From contig OZ059895.1 in the NCBI GenBank assembly GCA_964057225.1, forward strand, positions 19,726,688 to 19,790,687: a stretch of 64,000 nt of DNA. Reading direction: 5' to 3'. Position 1 is the first letter of the stretch. The number at the start of each line of letters is the position of its first letter. This document shows, one piece after another, positions 1 through 10,765 of the stretch. The notes under the pieces are model-generated. The model had not been told where the DNA came from, searched no databases, and was given only the letters and a program-made list of their open reading frames with translations. A program made the translations under genes and the position numbers. This stretch comes from Auanema rhodensis. Its lineage: Eukaryota; Nematoda; Chromadorea; Rhabditida; Rhabditidae.

Positions 1-341
1 AAATTTTTGTCAAAATGTTTTTGGAAGCAATGTTGAGTGTACATGGAAACTCAACATACACTAATGCATAATTTTTCAAACGATCATAACTAATTTTTGT
101 ATTAAGCGTTTCTCAATGTAGTATAGTGCATTCGATGCGGATTTTCAAGCTGCGTCGATCTGTGTTATCAGATTTGCGCTAGCTTAAAAATGCACCGAGA
201 TATCAACTGATATAAGTTCACACTTATATCCTCGATTTTCACCCTGAAGAATTAATTTTTTCGTTGAGTAACAGTGTCCATCGTCTTTGCCTTAAAAAAA
301 GGAATCTAAAAACATCTACTTTTTGATAAATTATTTTAAAA

Positions 342-359
342 TTTTTCGAAAAAATTTTT
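342..359. repeat. TTTTTCGAAAAA palindrome joined to an A6T5 tract
   Basis: Bases 342-353 form a 12-bp perfect palindrome with a central ttcgaa. The run then continues as A6T5 (349-359), followed by aaaa and ttttt tracts in the next 20 bp. Closely spaced A/T tracts of this kind are known to bend DNA and to affect nucleosome placement. The palindrome is broken in copies with tctcga (for example those starting 941, 1291, 1992 and 3045) and in single copies near 32990 (ttttttgaaa). The A6T5 tract is broken near 59347 (aaaaacttttt). Confidence 0.6.
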
Positions 360-380
360 GTCAAAATGTTTTTGGAAGCA

Positions 381-408
381 ATGTTGAGTGTACATGGAAA
401 CTCAACAT
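381..408. repeat. Invariant 9-bp inverted repeat (hairpin/cruciform), one per monomer
   Basis: The arms are atgttgagt (381-389) and actcaacat (400-408), perfect reverse complements around a 10-nt spacer, gtacatggaa. The same structure is at 30-57 and recurs once per monomer. Reading down the array I found no copy with a changed arm. The spacer does change, to gtacattgaa, near 40420, 42535 and 44645, and flanking bases change too. Conservation of the stem with variation outside it is what a binding site or extruded hairpin would show. Strong homogenisation could give the same picture, so function is inferred only. Confidence 0.85.
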
Positions 409-491
409 ACACTAATGCATCATTTTTCAAACGATCATAACTAATTTTTCTATAAAGCGTTTCTCAATGTAGTATAGTGCATTCGATGCGG

Positions 492-542
492 ATTTTTAAG
501 CTGCGTCGATCTGTGTTATCAGATTTGCGCTAGCTTAAAAAT
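492..542. repeat. Long imperfect dyad, one per monomer
   Basis: The outer arms atttttaagct (492-502) and agcttaaaaat (532-542) are perfect 11-bp reverse complements. Inside, gcg (503-505) can pair with cgc (528-530) if one T (531) bulges, and atctg (509-513) pairs with cagat (520-524) around a 6-nt loop, tgttat. The whole 51 bp could fold as one long hairpin. Unlike the 381-408 dyad, its arms are not invariant. Some copies have attttcaag (1, 941 and 1291-type monomers), atttgtaag (near 13477 and 14881), tgagct (near 44041), gcttgaaaa (near 13518 and 58125) or ctagatta (near 47941). The loop also varies: ttatc, ttctc or tgatc. Confidence 0.75.
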
Positions 543-559
543 GCACCGAGATATCAACT

Positions 560-581
560 GATATAAGTTCACACTTATATC
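560..581. repeat. 9-bp inverted repeat with 4-nt loop, one per monomer
   Basis: The arms gatataagt (560-568) and acttatatc (573-581) are perfect reverse complements around tcac. The left arm overlaps a smaller dyad, atatca-ac-tgatat (551-564), so the two could not form at once. Changes are rare. An A-to-T change in the left arm (28291, 29695, 30397, 33907) and a T-to-A change at the partner base in the right arm (29353, 31459) hit the same base pair in different monomers. I did not find both in one copy. Confidence 0.8.
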
Positions 582-2342
582 CTCGATTTTCACCCTGAAG
601 AATTAATTTTTTCGTTGAATAACATTGTCCATCGTCTTTGCCTTAAAAAAAGGAATCTAAAAACATCTACTTTTTGATAAATTATTTTAAAATTTTTCGA
701 AAAAATTTTTGTCAAAATGTTTTTGGAAGCAATGTTGAGTGTACATGGAAACTCAACATACACTAATGCATCATTTTTCAAACGATCATAACTAATTTTT
801 CTATAAAGCGTTTCTCAATGTAGTATAGTGCATTCGATGCGGATTTTTAAGCTGCGTCGATCTGTGTTCTCAGATTTGCGCTAGCTTAAAAATGCACCGA
901 GATATCAACTGATATAAGTTCACACTTATATCCTCGATTTTCACCCTGAAGAATTAATTTTTTCGTTGAATAACATTGTCCATCGTCTTTGCCTTAAAAA
1001 AAGGAATCTAAAAACATCTACTTTTGCTAGATTATTTTGAAATTTCTCGAAAAAATTTTTGTCAAAATGTTTTTGGAAGCAATGTTGAGTGTACATGGAA
1101 ACTCAACATACACTAATGCATAATTTTTCAAACGATCATAACTAATTTTTGTATTAAGCGTTTCTCAATGTAGTATAGTGCATTCGATGCGGATTTTCAA
1201 GCTGCGTCGATCTGTGTTATCAGATTTGCGCTAGCTTAAAAATGCACCGAGATATCAACTGATATAAGTTCACACTTATATCCTCGATTTTCACCCTGAA
1301 GAATTAATTTTTTCGTTGAGTAACAGTGTCCATCGTCTTTGCCTTAAAAAAAGGAATCTAAAAACATCTACTTTTGCTAGATTATTTTGAAATTTCTCGA
1401 AAAAATTTTTGTCAAAATGTTTTTGGAAGCAATGTTGAGTGTACATGGAAACTCAACATACACTAATGCATAATTTTTCAAACGATCATAACTAATTTTT
1501 GTATTAAGCGTTTCTCAATGTAGTATAGTGCATTCGATGCGGATTTTCAAGCTGCGTCGATCTGTGTTATCAGATTTGCGCTAGCTTAAAAATGCACCGA
1601 GATATCAACTGATATAAGTTCACACTTATATCCTCGATTTTCACCCTGAAGAATTAATTTTTTCGTTGAATAACATTGTCCATCGTCTTTGCCTTAAAAA
1701 AAAGGAATCTAAAAACATCTACTTTTGCTAGATTATTTTGAAATTTCTCGAAAAAATTTTTGTCAAAATGTTTTTGGAAGCAATGTTGAGTGTACATGGA
1801 AACTCAACATACACTAATGCATAATTTTTCAAACGATCATAACTAATTTTTGTATTAAGCGTTTCTCAATGTAGTATAGTGCATTCGATGCGGATTTTTA
1901 AGCTGCGTCCATCTGTGTTATCAGATTTGCGCTAGCTTAAAAATGCACCGAGATATCAACTGATATAAGTTCACACTTATATCCTCGATTTTCACCCTGA
2001 AGAATTAATTTTTTCGTTGAATAACAATGTCCATCGTCTTTGCCTTGAAAAAAGGAATCTAAAAACATCTACTTTTTGCTAAATTATTGTGAAATTTCTC
2101 GAAAAAATTTTTGTCAAAATGTTTTTGGAAGCAATGTTGAGTGTACATGGAAACTCAACATACACTAATGCATAATTTTTCAAACGATCATAACTAATTT
2201 TTGTATTAAGCGTTTCTCAATGTAGTATAGTGCATTCGATGCGGATTTTTAAGCTGCGTCGATCTGTGTTATCAGATTTGCGCTAGCTTAAAAATGCACC
2301 GAGATATCAAGTGATATAAGTTCACACTTATATCCTCGATTT

Positions 2343-5300
2343 TCACCCTGAAGAATTAATTTTTTCGTTGAATAACATTGTCCATCGTCTTTGCCTTAAA
2401 AAAATGAATCTAAAAACATCTACTTTTTGATAAATTATCTTAAAATTTTTCGAAAAAATTTTTGTCAAAATGTTTTTGGAAGCAATGTTGAGTGTACATG
2501 GAAACTCAACATACACTAATGCATAATTTTTCAAACGATCATAACTAATTTTTGTATTAAGCGTTTCTCAATGTAGTATAGTGCATTCGATGCGGATTTT
2601 TAAGCTGCGTCGATCTGTGTTATCAGATTTGCGCTAGCTTAAAAATGCACCGAGATATCAAGTGATATAAGTTCACACTTATATCCTCGATTTTCACCCT
2701 GAAGAATTAATTTTTTCGTTGAATAACATTGTCCATCGTCTTTGCCTTAAAAAAATGAATCTAAAAACATCTACTTTTTGATAAATTATTTTAAAATTTT
2801 TCGAAAAAATTTTTGTCAAAATGTTTTTGGAAGCAATGTTGAGTGTACATGGAAACTCAACATACACTAATGCATAATTTTTCAAACGATCATAACTAAT
2901 TTTTGTATTAAGCGTTTCTCAATGTAGTATAGTGCATTCGATGCGGATTTTTAAGCTGCGTCCATCTGTGTTATCAGATTTGCGCTAGCTTAAAAATGCA
3001 CCGAGATATCAACTGATATAAGTTCACACTTATATCCTCGATTTTCACCCTGAAGAATTAATTTTTTCGTTGAATAACAATGTCCATCGTCTTTGCCTTG
3101 AAAAAAGGAATCTAAAAACATCTACTTTTTGCTAAATTATTGTGAAATTTCTCGAAAAAATTTTTGTCAAAATGTTTTTGGAAGCAATGTTGAGTGTACA
3201 TGGAAACTCAACATACACTAATGCATAATTTTTCAAACGATCATAACTAATTTTTGTATTAAGCGTTTCTCAATGTAGTATAGTGCATTCGATGCGGATT
3301 TTTAAGCTGCGTCGATCTGTGTTATCAGATTTGCGCTAGCTTAAAAATGCACCGAGATATCAAGTGATATAAGTTCACACTTATATCCTCGATTTTCACC
3401 CTGAAGAATTAATTTTTTCGTTGAATAACATTGTCCATCGTCTTTGCCTTAAAAAAATGAATCTAAAAACATCTACTTTTTGATAAATTATTTTAAAATT
3501 TTTCGAAAAAATTTTTGTCAAAATGTTTTTGGAAGCAATGTTGAGTGTACATGGAAACTCAACATACACTAATGCATAATTTTTCAAACGATCATAACTA
3601 ATTTTTGTATTAAGCGTTTCTCAATGTAGTATAGTGCATTCGATGCGGATTTTTAAGCTGCGTCGATCTGTGTTATCAGATTTGCGCTAGCTTAAAAATG
3701 CACCGAGATATCAAGTGATATAAGTTCACACTTATATCCTCGATTTTCACCCTGAAGAATTAATTTTTTCGTTGAATAACATTGTCCATCGTCTTTGCCT
3801 TAAAAAAATGAATCTAAAAACATCTACTTTTTGATAAATTATTTTAAAATTTTTCGAAAAAATTTTTGTCAAAATGTTTTTGGAAGCAATGTTGAGTGTA
3901 CATGGAAACTCAACATACACTAATGCATAATTTTTCAAACGATCATAACTAATTTTTGTATTAAGCGTTTCTCAATGTAGTATAGTGCATTCGATGCGGA
4001 TTTTTAAGCTGCGTCGATCTGTGTTATCAGATTTGCGCTAGCTTAAAAATGCACCGAGATATCAAGTGATATAAGTTCACACTTATATCCTCGATTTTCA
4101 CCCTGAAGAATTAATTTTTTCGTTGAATAACATTGTCCATCGTCTTTGCCTTAAAAAAATGAATCTAAAAACATCTACTTTTTGATAAATTATTTTAAAA
4201 TTTTTCGAAAAAATTTTTGTCAAAATGTTTTTGGAAGCAATGTTGAGTGTACATGGAAACTCAACATACACTAATGCATCATTTTTTAAACGATCATAAC
4301 TAATTTTTTTATTAAGCGTTTTTCAATGTAGTATAGTGCATTCGATGCGGATTTTTAAGCTGCGTCGATCTGTGTTATCAGATTTGCGCTAGCTTAAAAA
4401 TGCACCGAGATATCAACTGATATAAGTTCACACTTATATCCTCGATTTTCACCCTGAAGAATTAATTTTTTCGTTGAATAACATTGTCCATCGTCTTTGC
4501 CTTAAAAAAATGAATCTAAAAACATCTACTTTTTGATAAATTATCTTAAAATTTTTCGAAAAAATTTTTGTCAAAATGTTTTTGGAAGCAATGTTGAGTG
4601 TACATGGAAACTCAACATACACTAATGCATAATTTTTCAAACGATCATAACTAATTTTTGTATTAAGCGTTTCTCAATGTAGTATAGTGCATTCGATGCG
4701 GATTTTTAAGCTGCGTCGATCTGTGTTATCAGATTTGCGCTAGCTTAAAAATGCACCGAGATATCAAGTGATATAAGTTCACACTTATATCCTCGATTTT
4801 CACCCTGAAGAATTAATTTTTTCGTTGAATAACATTGTCCATCGTCTTTGCCTTAAAAAAATGAATCTAAAAACATCTACTTTTTGATAAATTATTTTAA
4901 AATTTTTCGAAAAAATTTTTGTCAAAATGTTTTTGGAAGCAATGTTGAGTGTACATGGAAACTCAACATACACTAATGCATAATTTTTCAAACGATCATA
5001 ACTAATTTTTGTATTAAGCGTTTCTCAATGTAGTATAGTGCATTCGATGCGGATTTTTAAGCTGCGTCCATCTGTGTTATCAGATTTGCGCTAGCTTAAA
5101 AATGCACCGAGATATCAACTGATATAAGTTCACACTTATATCCTCGATTTTCACCCTGAAGAATTAATTTTTTCGTTGAATAACAATGTCCATCGTCTTT
5201 GCCTTGAAAAAAGGAATCTAAAAACATCTACTTTTTGCTAAATTATTGTGAAATTTCTCGAAAAAATTTTTGTCAAAATGTTTTTGGAAGCAATGTTGAG

Positions 5301-6554
5301 TGTACATGGAAACTCAACATACACTAATGCATAATTTTTCAAACGATCATAACTAATTTTTGTATTAAGCGTTTCTCAATGTAGTATAGTGCATTCGATG
5401 CGGATTTTTAAGCTGCGTCGATCTGTGTTATCAGATTTGCGCTAGCTTAAAAATGCACCGAGATATCAAGTGATATAAGTTCACACTTATATCCTCGATT
5501 TTCACCCTGAAGAATTAATTTTTTCGTTGAATAACATTGTCCATCGTCTTTGCCTTAAAAAAATGAATCTAAAAACATCTACTTTTTGATAAATTATTTT
5601 AAAATTTTTCGAAAAAATTTTTGTCAAAATGTTTTTGGAAGCAATGTTGAGTGTACATGGAAACTCAACATACACTAATGCATAATTTTTCAAACGATCA
5701 TAACTAATTTTTGTATTAAGCGTTTCTCAATGTAGTATAGTGCATTCGATGCGGATTTTTAAGCTGCGTCGATCTGTGTTATCAGATTTGCGCTAGCTTA
5801 AAAATGCACCGAGATATCAAGTGATATAAGTTCACACTTATATCCTCGATTTTCACCCTGAAGAATTAATTTTTTCGTTGAATAACATTGTCCATCGTCT
5901 TTGCCTTAAAAAAATGAATCTAAAAACATCTACTTTTTGATAAATTATTTTAAAATTTTTCGAAAAAATTTTTGTCAAAATGTTTTTGGAAGCAATGTTG
6001 AGTGTACATGGAAACTCAACATACACTAATGCATAATTTTTCAAACGATCATAACTAATTTTTGTATTAAGCGTTTCTCAATGTAGTATAGTGCATTCGA
6101 TGCGGATTTTTAAGCTGCGTCGATCTGTGTTATCAGATTTGCGCTAGCTTAAAAATGCACCGAGATATCAAGTGATATAAGTTCACACTTATATCCTCGA
6201 TTTTCACCCTGAAGAATTAATTTTTTCGTTGAATAACATTGTCCATCGTCTTTGCCTTAAAAAAATGAATCTAAAAACATCTACTTTTTGATAAATTATT
6301 TTAAAATTTTTCGAAAAAATTTTTGTCAAAATGTTTTTGGAAGCAATGTTGAGTGTACATGGAAACTCAACATACACTAATGCATCATTTTTTAAACGAT
6401 CATAACTAATTTTTTTATTAAGCGTTTTTCAATGTAGTATAGTGCATTCGATGCGGATTTTTAAGCTGCGTCGATCTGTGTTATCAGATTTGCGCTAGCT
6501 TAAAAATGCACCGAGATATCAACTGATATAAGTTCACACTTATATCCTCGATTT
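2343..6554. repeat. 6-monomer higher-order repeat (2106 bp), two copies
   Basis: Monomers starting 2343, 2694, 3045, 3396, 3747 and 4098 are matched in order by those at 4449, 4800, 5151, 5502, 5853 and 6204. Shared markers include the private attatctt (2343 and 4449), gtccatc at the end of 2694 and 4800, gctaaattattgtg with tctcg (3045 and 5151), and tttaaacg with tttttatt (4098 and 6204). I saw no difference between the two 2106-bp copies. Most copies here have aaaaaaatgaatc and aagtgat, types that disappear after about 20.6 kb. A recent tandem duplication is the simplest reading. Confidence 0.85.
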
Positions 6555-9500
6555 TCACCCTGAAGAATTAATTTTTTCGTTGAATAACAATGTCCATCGT
6601 CTTTGCCTTGAAAAAAGGAACCTAAAAACATCTACTTTTTGCTAAATTATTTTGAAATTTTTCGAAAAAATTTTTGTCAAAATGTTTTTGGAAGCAATGT
6701 TGAGTGTACATGGAAACTCAACATACACTAATGCATCATTTTTCAAACGATCATAACTAATTTTTCTATAAAGCGTTTCTCAATGTAGTATAGTGCATTC
6801 GATGCGGATTTTTAAGCTGCGTCGATCTGTGTTATCAGATTTGCGCTAGCTTAAAAATGCACCGAGATATCAACTGATATAAGTTCACACTTATATCCTC
6901 GATTTTCACCCTGAAGAATTAATTTTTTCGTTGAATAACAATGTCCATCGTCTTTGCCTTGAAAAAAGGAATCTAAAAACATCTACTTTTTGCTAAATTA
7001 TTCTGAAATTTTTCGAAAAAATTTTTGTCAAAATGTTTTTGGAAGCAATGTTGAGTGTACATGGAAACTCAACATACACTAATGCATCATTTTTCAAACG
7101 ATCATAACTAATTTTTGTATTAAGCGTTTCTCAATGTAGTATAGTGCATTCGATGCGGATTTTTAAGCTACGTCGATCTGTGTTATCAGATTTGCGCTAG
7201 CTTAAAAATGCACCGAGATATCAACTGATATAAGTTCACACTTATATCCTCGATTTTCACCCTGAAGAATTGATTTTTTCGTTGAATAACATTGTCCATC
7301 GTCTTTGCCTTGAAAAAAGGAATCTAAAAACATCTACTTTTTGCTAAATTATATTGAAATTTTTCGAAAAAATTTTTGTCAAAATGTTTTTGGAAGCAAT
7401 GTTGAGTGTACATGGAAACTCAACATACACTAATGCATCATTTTTCAAACGATCATAACTAATTTTTGTATTAAGCGTTTCTCAATGTAGTATAGTGCAT
7501 TCGATGCGGATTTTTAAGCTGCGTCGATCTGTGTTATCAGATTTGCGCTAGCTTAAAAATGCACCGAGATATCAAGTGATATAAGTTCACACTTATATCC
7601 TCGATTTTCACCCTGAAGAATTAATTTTTTCGTTGAATAACATTGTCCATCGTCTTTGCCTTAAAAAAAAGGAATCTAAAAACATCTACTTTTGCTAGAT
7701 TATTTTGAAATTTCTCGAAAAAATTTTTGTCAAAATGTTTTTGGAAGCAATGTTGAGTGTACATGGAAACTCAACATACACTAATGCATAATTTTTCAAA
7801 CGATCATAACTAATTTTTGTATTAAGCGTTTCTCAATGTAGTATAGTGCATTCGATGCGGATTTTTAAGCTGCGTCCATCTGTGTTATCAGATTTGCGCT
7901 AGCTTAAAAATGCACCGAGATATCAACTGATATAAGTTCACACTTATATCCTCGATTTTCACCCTGAAGAATTAATTTTTTCGTTGAATAACAATGTCCA
8001 TCGTCTTTGCCTTGAAAAAAGGAATCTAAAAACATCTACTTTTTGCTAAATTATTGTGAAATTTCTCGAAAAAATTTTTGTCAAAATGTTTTTGGAAGCA
8101 ATGTTGAGTGTACATGGAAACTCAACATACACTAATGCATAATTTTTCAAACGATCATAACTAATTTTTGTATTAAGCGTTTCTCAATGTAGTATAGTGC
8201 ATTCGATGCGGATTTTTAAGCTGCGTCGATCTGTGTTATCAGATTTGCGCTAGCTTAAAAATGCACCGAGATATCAAGTGATATAAGTTCACACTTATAT
8301 CCTCGATTTTCACCCTGAAGAATTAATTTTTTCGTTGAATAACATTGTCCATCGTCTTTGCCTTAAAAAAATGAATCTAAAAACATCTACTTTTTGATAA
8401 ATTATTTTAAAATTTTTCGAAAAAATTTTTGTCAAAATGTTTTTGGAAGCAATGTTGAGTGTACATGGAAACTCAACATACACTAATGCATAATTTTTCA
8501 AACGATCATAACTAATTTTTGTATTAAGCGTTTCTCAATGTAGTATAGTGCATTCGATGCGGATTTTTAAGCTGCGTCGATCTGTGTTATCAGATTTGCG
8601 CTAGCTTAAAAATGCACCGAGATATCAAGTGATATAAGTTCACACTTATATCCTCGATTTTCACCCTGAAGAATTAATTTTTTCGTTGAATAACATTGTC
8701 CATCGTCTTTGCCTTAAAAAAATGAATCTAAAAACATCTACTTTTTGATAAATTATTTTAAAATTTTTCGAAAAAATTTTTGTCAAAATGTTTTTGGAAG
8801 CAATGTTGAGTGTACATGGAAACTCAACATACACTAATGCATAATTTTTCAAACGATCATAACTAATTTTTGTATTAAGCGTTTCTCAATGTAGTATAGT
8901 GCATTCGATGCGGATTTTTAAGCTGCGTCGATCTGTGTTATCAGATTTGCGCTAGCTTAAAAATGCACCGAGATATCAAGTGATATAAGTTCACACTTAT
9001 ATCCTCGATTTTCACCCTGAAGAATTAATTTTTTCGTTGAATAACATTGTCCATCGTCTTTGCCTTAAAAAAATGAATCTAAAAACATCTACTTTTTGAT
9101 AAATTATTTTAAAATTTTTCGAAAAAATTTTTGTCAAAATGTTTTTGGAAGCAATGTTGAGTGTACATGGAAACTCAACATACACTAATGCATCATTTTT
9201 TAAACGATCATAACTAATTTTTTTATTAAGCGTTTTTCAATGTAGTATAGTGCATTCGATGCGGATTTTTAAGCTGCGTCGATCTGTGTTATCAGATTTG
9301 CGCTAGCTTAAAAATGCACCGAGATATCAACTGATATAAGTTCACACTTATATCCTCGATTTTCACCCTGAAGAATTAATTTTTTCGTTGAATAACAATG
9401 TCCATCGTCTTTGCCTTGAAAAAAGGAACCTAAAAACATCTACTTTTTGCTAAATTATTTTGAAATTTTTCGAAAAAATTTTTGTCAAAATGTTTTTGGA

Positions 9501-10765
9501 AGCAATGTTGAGTGTACATGGAAACTCAACATACACTAATGCATCATTTTTCAAACGATCATAACTAATTTTTCTATAAAGCGTTTCTCAATGTAGTATA
9601 GTGCATTCGATGCGGATTTTTAAGCTGCGTCGATCTGTGTTATCAGATTTGCGCTAGCTTAAAAATGCACCGAGATATCAACTGATATAAGTTCACACTT
9701 ATATCCTCGATTTTCACCCTGAAGAATTAATTTTTTCGTTGAATAACAATGTCCATCGTCTTTGCCTTGAAAAAAGGAATCTAAAAACATCTACTTTTTG
9801 CTAAATTATTCTGAAATTTTTCGAAAAAATTTTTGTCAAAATGTTTTTGGAAGCAATGTTGAGTGTACATGGAAACTCAACATACACTAATGCATCATTT
9901 TTCAAACGATCATAACTAATTTTTGTATTAAGCGTTTCTCAATGTAGTATAGTGCATTCGATGCGGATTTTTAAGCTACGTCGATCTGTGTTATCAGATT
10001 TGCGCTAGCTTAAAAATGCACCGAGATATCAACTGATATAAGTTCACACTTATATCCTCGATTTTCACCCTGAAGAATTGATTTTTTCGTTGAATAACAT
10101 TGTCCATCGTCTTTGCCTTGAAAAAAGGAATCTAAAAACATCTACTTTTTGCTAAATTATATTGAAATTTTTCGAAAAAATTTTTGTCAAAATGTTTTTG
10201 GAAGCAATGTTGAGTGTACATGGAAACTCAACATACACTAATGCATCATTTTTCAAACGATCATAACTAATTTTTGTATTAAGCGTTTCTCAATGTAGTA
10301 TAGTGCATTCGATGCGGATTTTTAAGCTGCGTCGATCTGTGTTCTCAGATTTGCGCTAGCTTAAAAATGCACCGAGATATCAACTGATATAAGTTCACAC
10401 TTATATCCTCGATTTTCACCCTGAAGAATTAATTTTTTCGTTGAATAACATTGTCCATCGTCTTTGCCTTAAAAAAAGGAATCTAAAAACATCTACTTTT
10501 GCTAGATTATTTTGAAATTTCTCGAAAAAATTTTTGTCAAAATGTTTTTGGAAGCAATGTTGAGTGTACATGGAAACTCAACATACACTAATGCATAATT
10601 TTTCAAACGATCATAACTAATTTTTGTATTAAGCGTTTCTCAATGTAGTATAGTGCATTCGATGCGGATTTTCAAGCTGCGTCGATCTGTGTTATCAGAT
10701 TTGCGCTAGCTTAAAAATGCACCGAGATATCAACTGATATAAGTTCACACTTATATCCTCGATTT
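5151..10765. repeat. 8-monomer duplication (2808 bp), two copies
   Basis: The block 5151-7958 is repeated at 7959-10765. Matched monomers include tttaaacg/tttttatt (6204 and 9012), ggaacc with ctataaag (6555 and 9363), gctacgtc (6906 and 10... at 9714) and gaattgatt with attatattg (7257 and 10065). The match breaks down near the end of the seventh monomer: 7257 ends ttatcag/aagtg while 10065 ends ttctcag/aactg, and the eighth monomers (7608 and 10416) differ in A-run length and tail. It overlaps the 6-mer block, so the 2808-bp duplication used part of the second 6-mer as its left half. Confidence 0.85.

Larger units (their letters stand above)
239..589. repeat. Representative satellite monomer (351 bp)
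   Basis: This is a convenient reference copy, taken from tcaccctgaag to the base before the next one. In order it holds: a T6 run before cgttgaa (256-261); a hypervariable stretch at 289-345 that carries most type-defining changes; an A6T5 tract (349-359); a nearly invariant block (about 349-412) containing the 9-bp inverted repeat 381-408; aaacgatcataact (429-442); a second variable stretch (447-465) with gtattaag, ctataaag, tttattaag or atgaattaag forms in different copies; gcattcgatgc (480-490); a large dyad (492-542) around an NheI-type gctagc; and a third dyad (560-581). It has 12 CpG. I see no convincing half-monomer or shorter sub-repeat. This copy differs from most others in carrying ctataaag and gagtaacagtg. 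Confidence 0.95.
1..2342. repeat. Array segment 1: mixed monomers without clear higher order
   Basis: This segment holds about 6.7 monomers. The two starting at 239 and 590 have ctataaag and the gataaatt form. The three starting at 941, 1291 and 1642 have the 1-bp T deletion ctacttttgctag and tctcgaaaa, and 1642 also has one extra A in its A-run. The monomer at 1992 starts the gctaaattattgtg type that recurs downstream. Two copies share the unusual gagtaacagtg (239 and 1291). The order is not repeated as a block within the window, so this may be the edge of a longer higher-order unit that continues to the left. Confidence 0.8.

Noticed and set aside
20-160. Shorter sub-repeat from caatgttgagtg versus caatgtagtatagtg
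   Set aside because: The similarity covers only about 12-15 bases and needs a gap, which is expected by chance in a 69% A+T sequence.
241-300. Hammerhead ribozyme core
   Set aside because: CTGAAGA (244-250) fits the first conserved core, and some copies have GAAA downstream (ttgaaaaaagg), as in certain insect and schistosome satellites. However, no stem II can form between the two, and the reference copy lacks GAAA.
239-430. Minus-strand 63-codon open frame, repeated about 31 times in the window
   Set aside because: It opens from a TTG codon, not ATG. It is read only in monomers with the gataaatt form and ends at a fixed TGA in the caccctg region. In gctaaatt monomers the same frame meets TAG, and in tttaaacg monomers the TTG is lost. 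Its pattern just mirrors satellite types; there is no promoter or codon-level constraint.
239-589. Monomer built from two diverged ~175-bp halves
   Set aside because: By eye the only internal echoes are short, such as three CAATGT words and two AT-rich stretches before cgatcataac and gcaccgagat. Their spacing is about 110 bp or irregular, not half the unit. A self-alignment could overturn this.
4260-4330. AATAAA on the minus strand created by the tttttttattaag form as a transcript end
   Set aside because: It occurs in many copies as a by-product of a single substitution in an A/T tract, with no supporting downstream element or gene.
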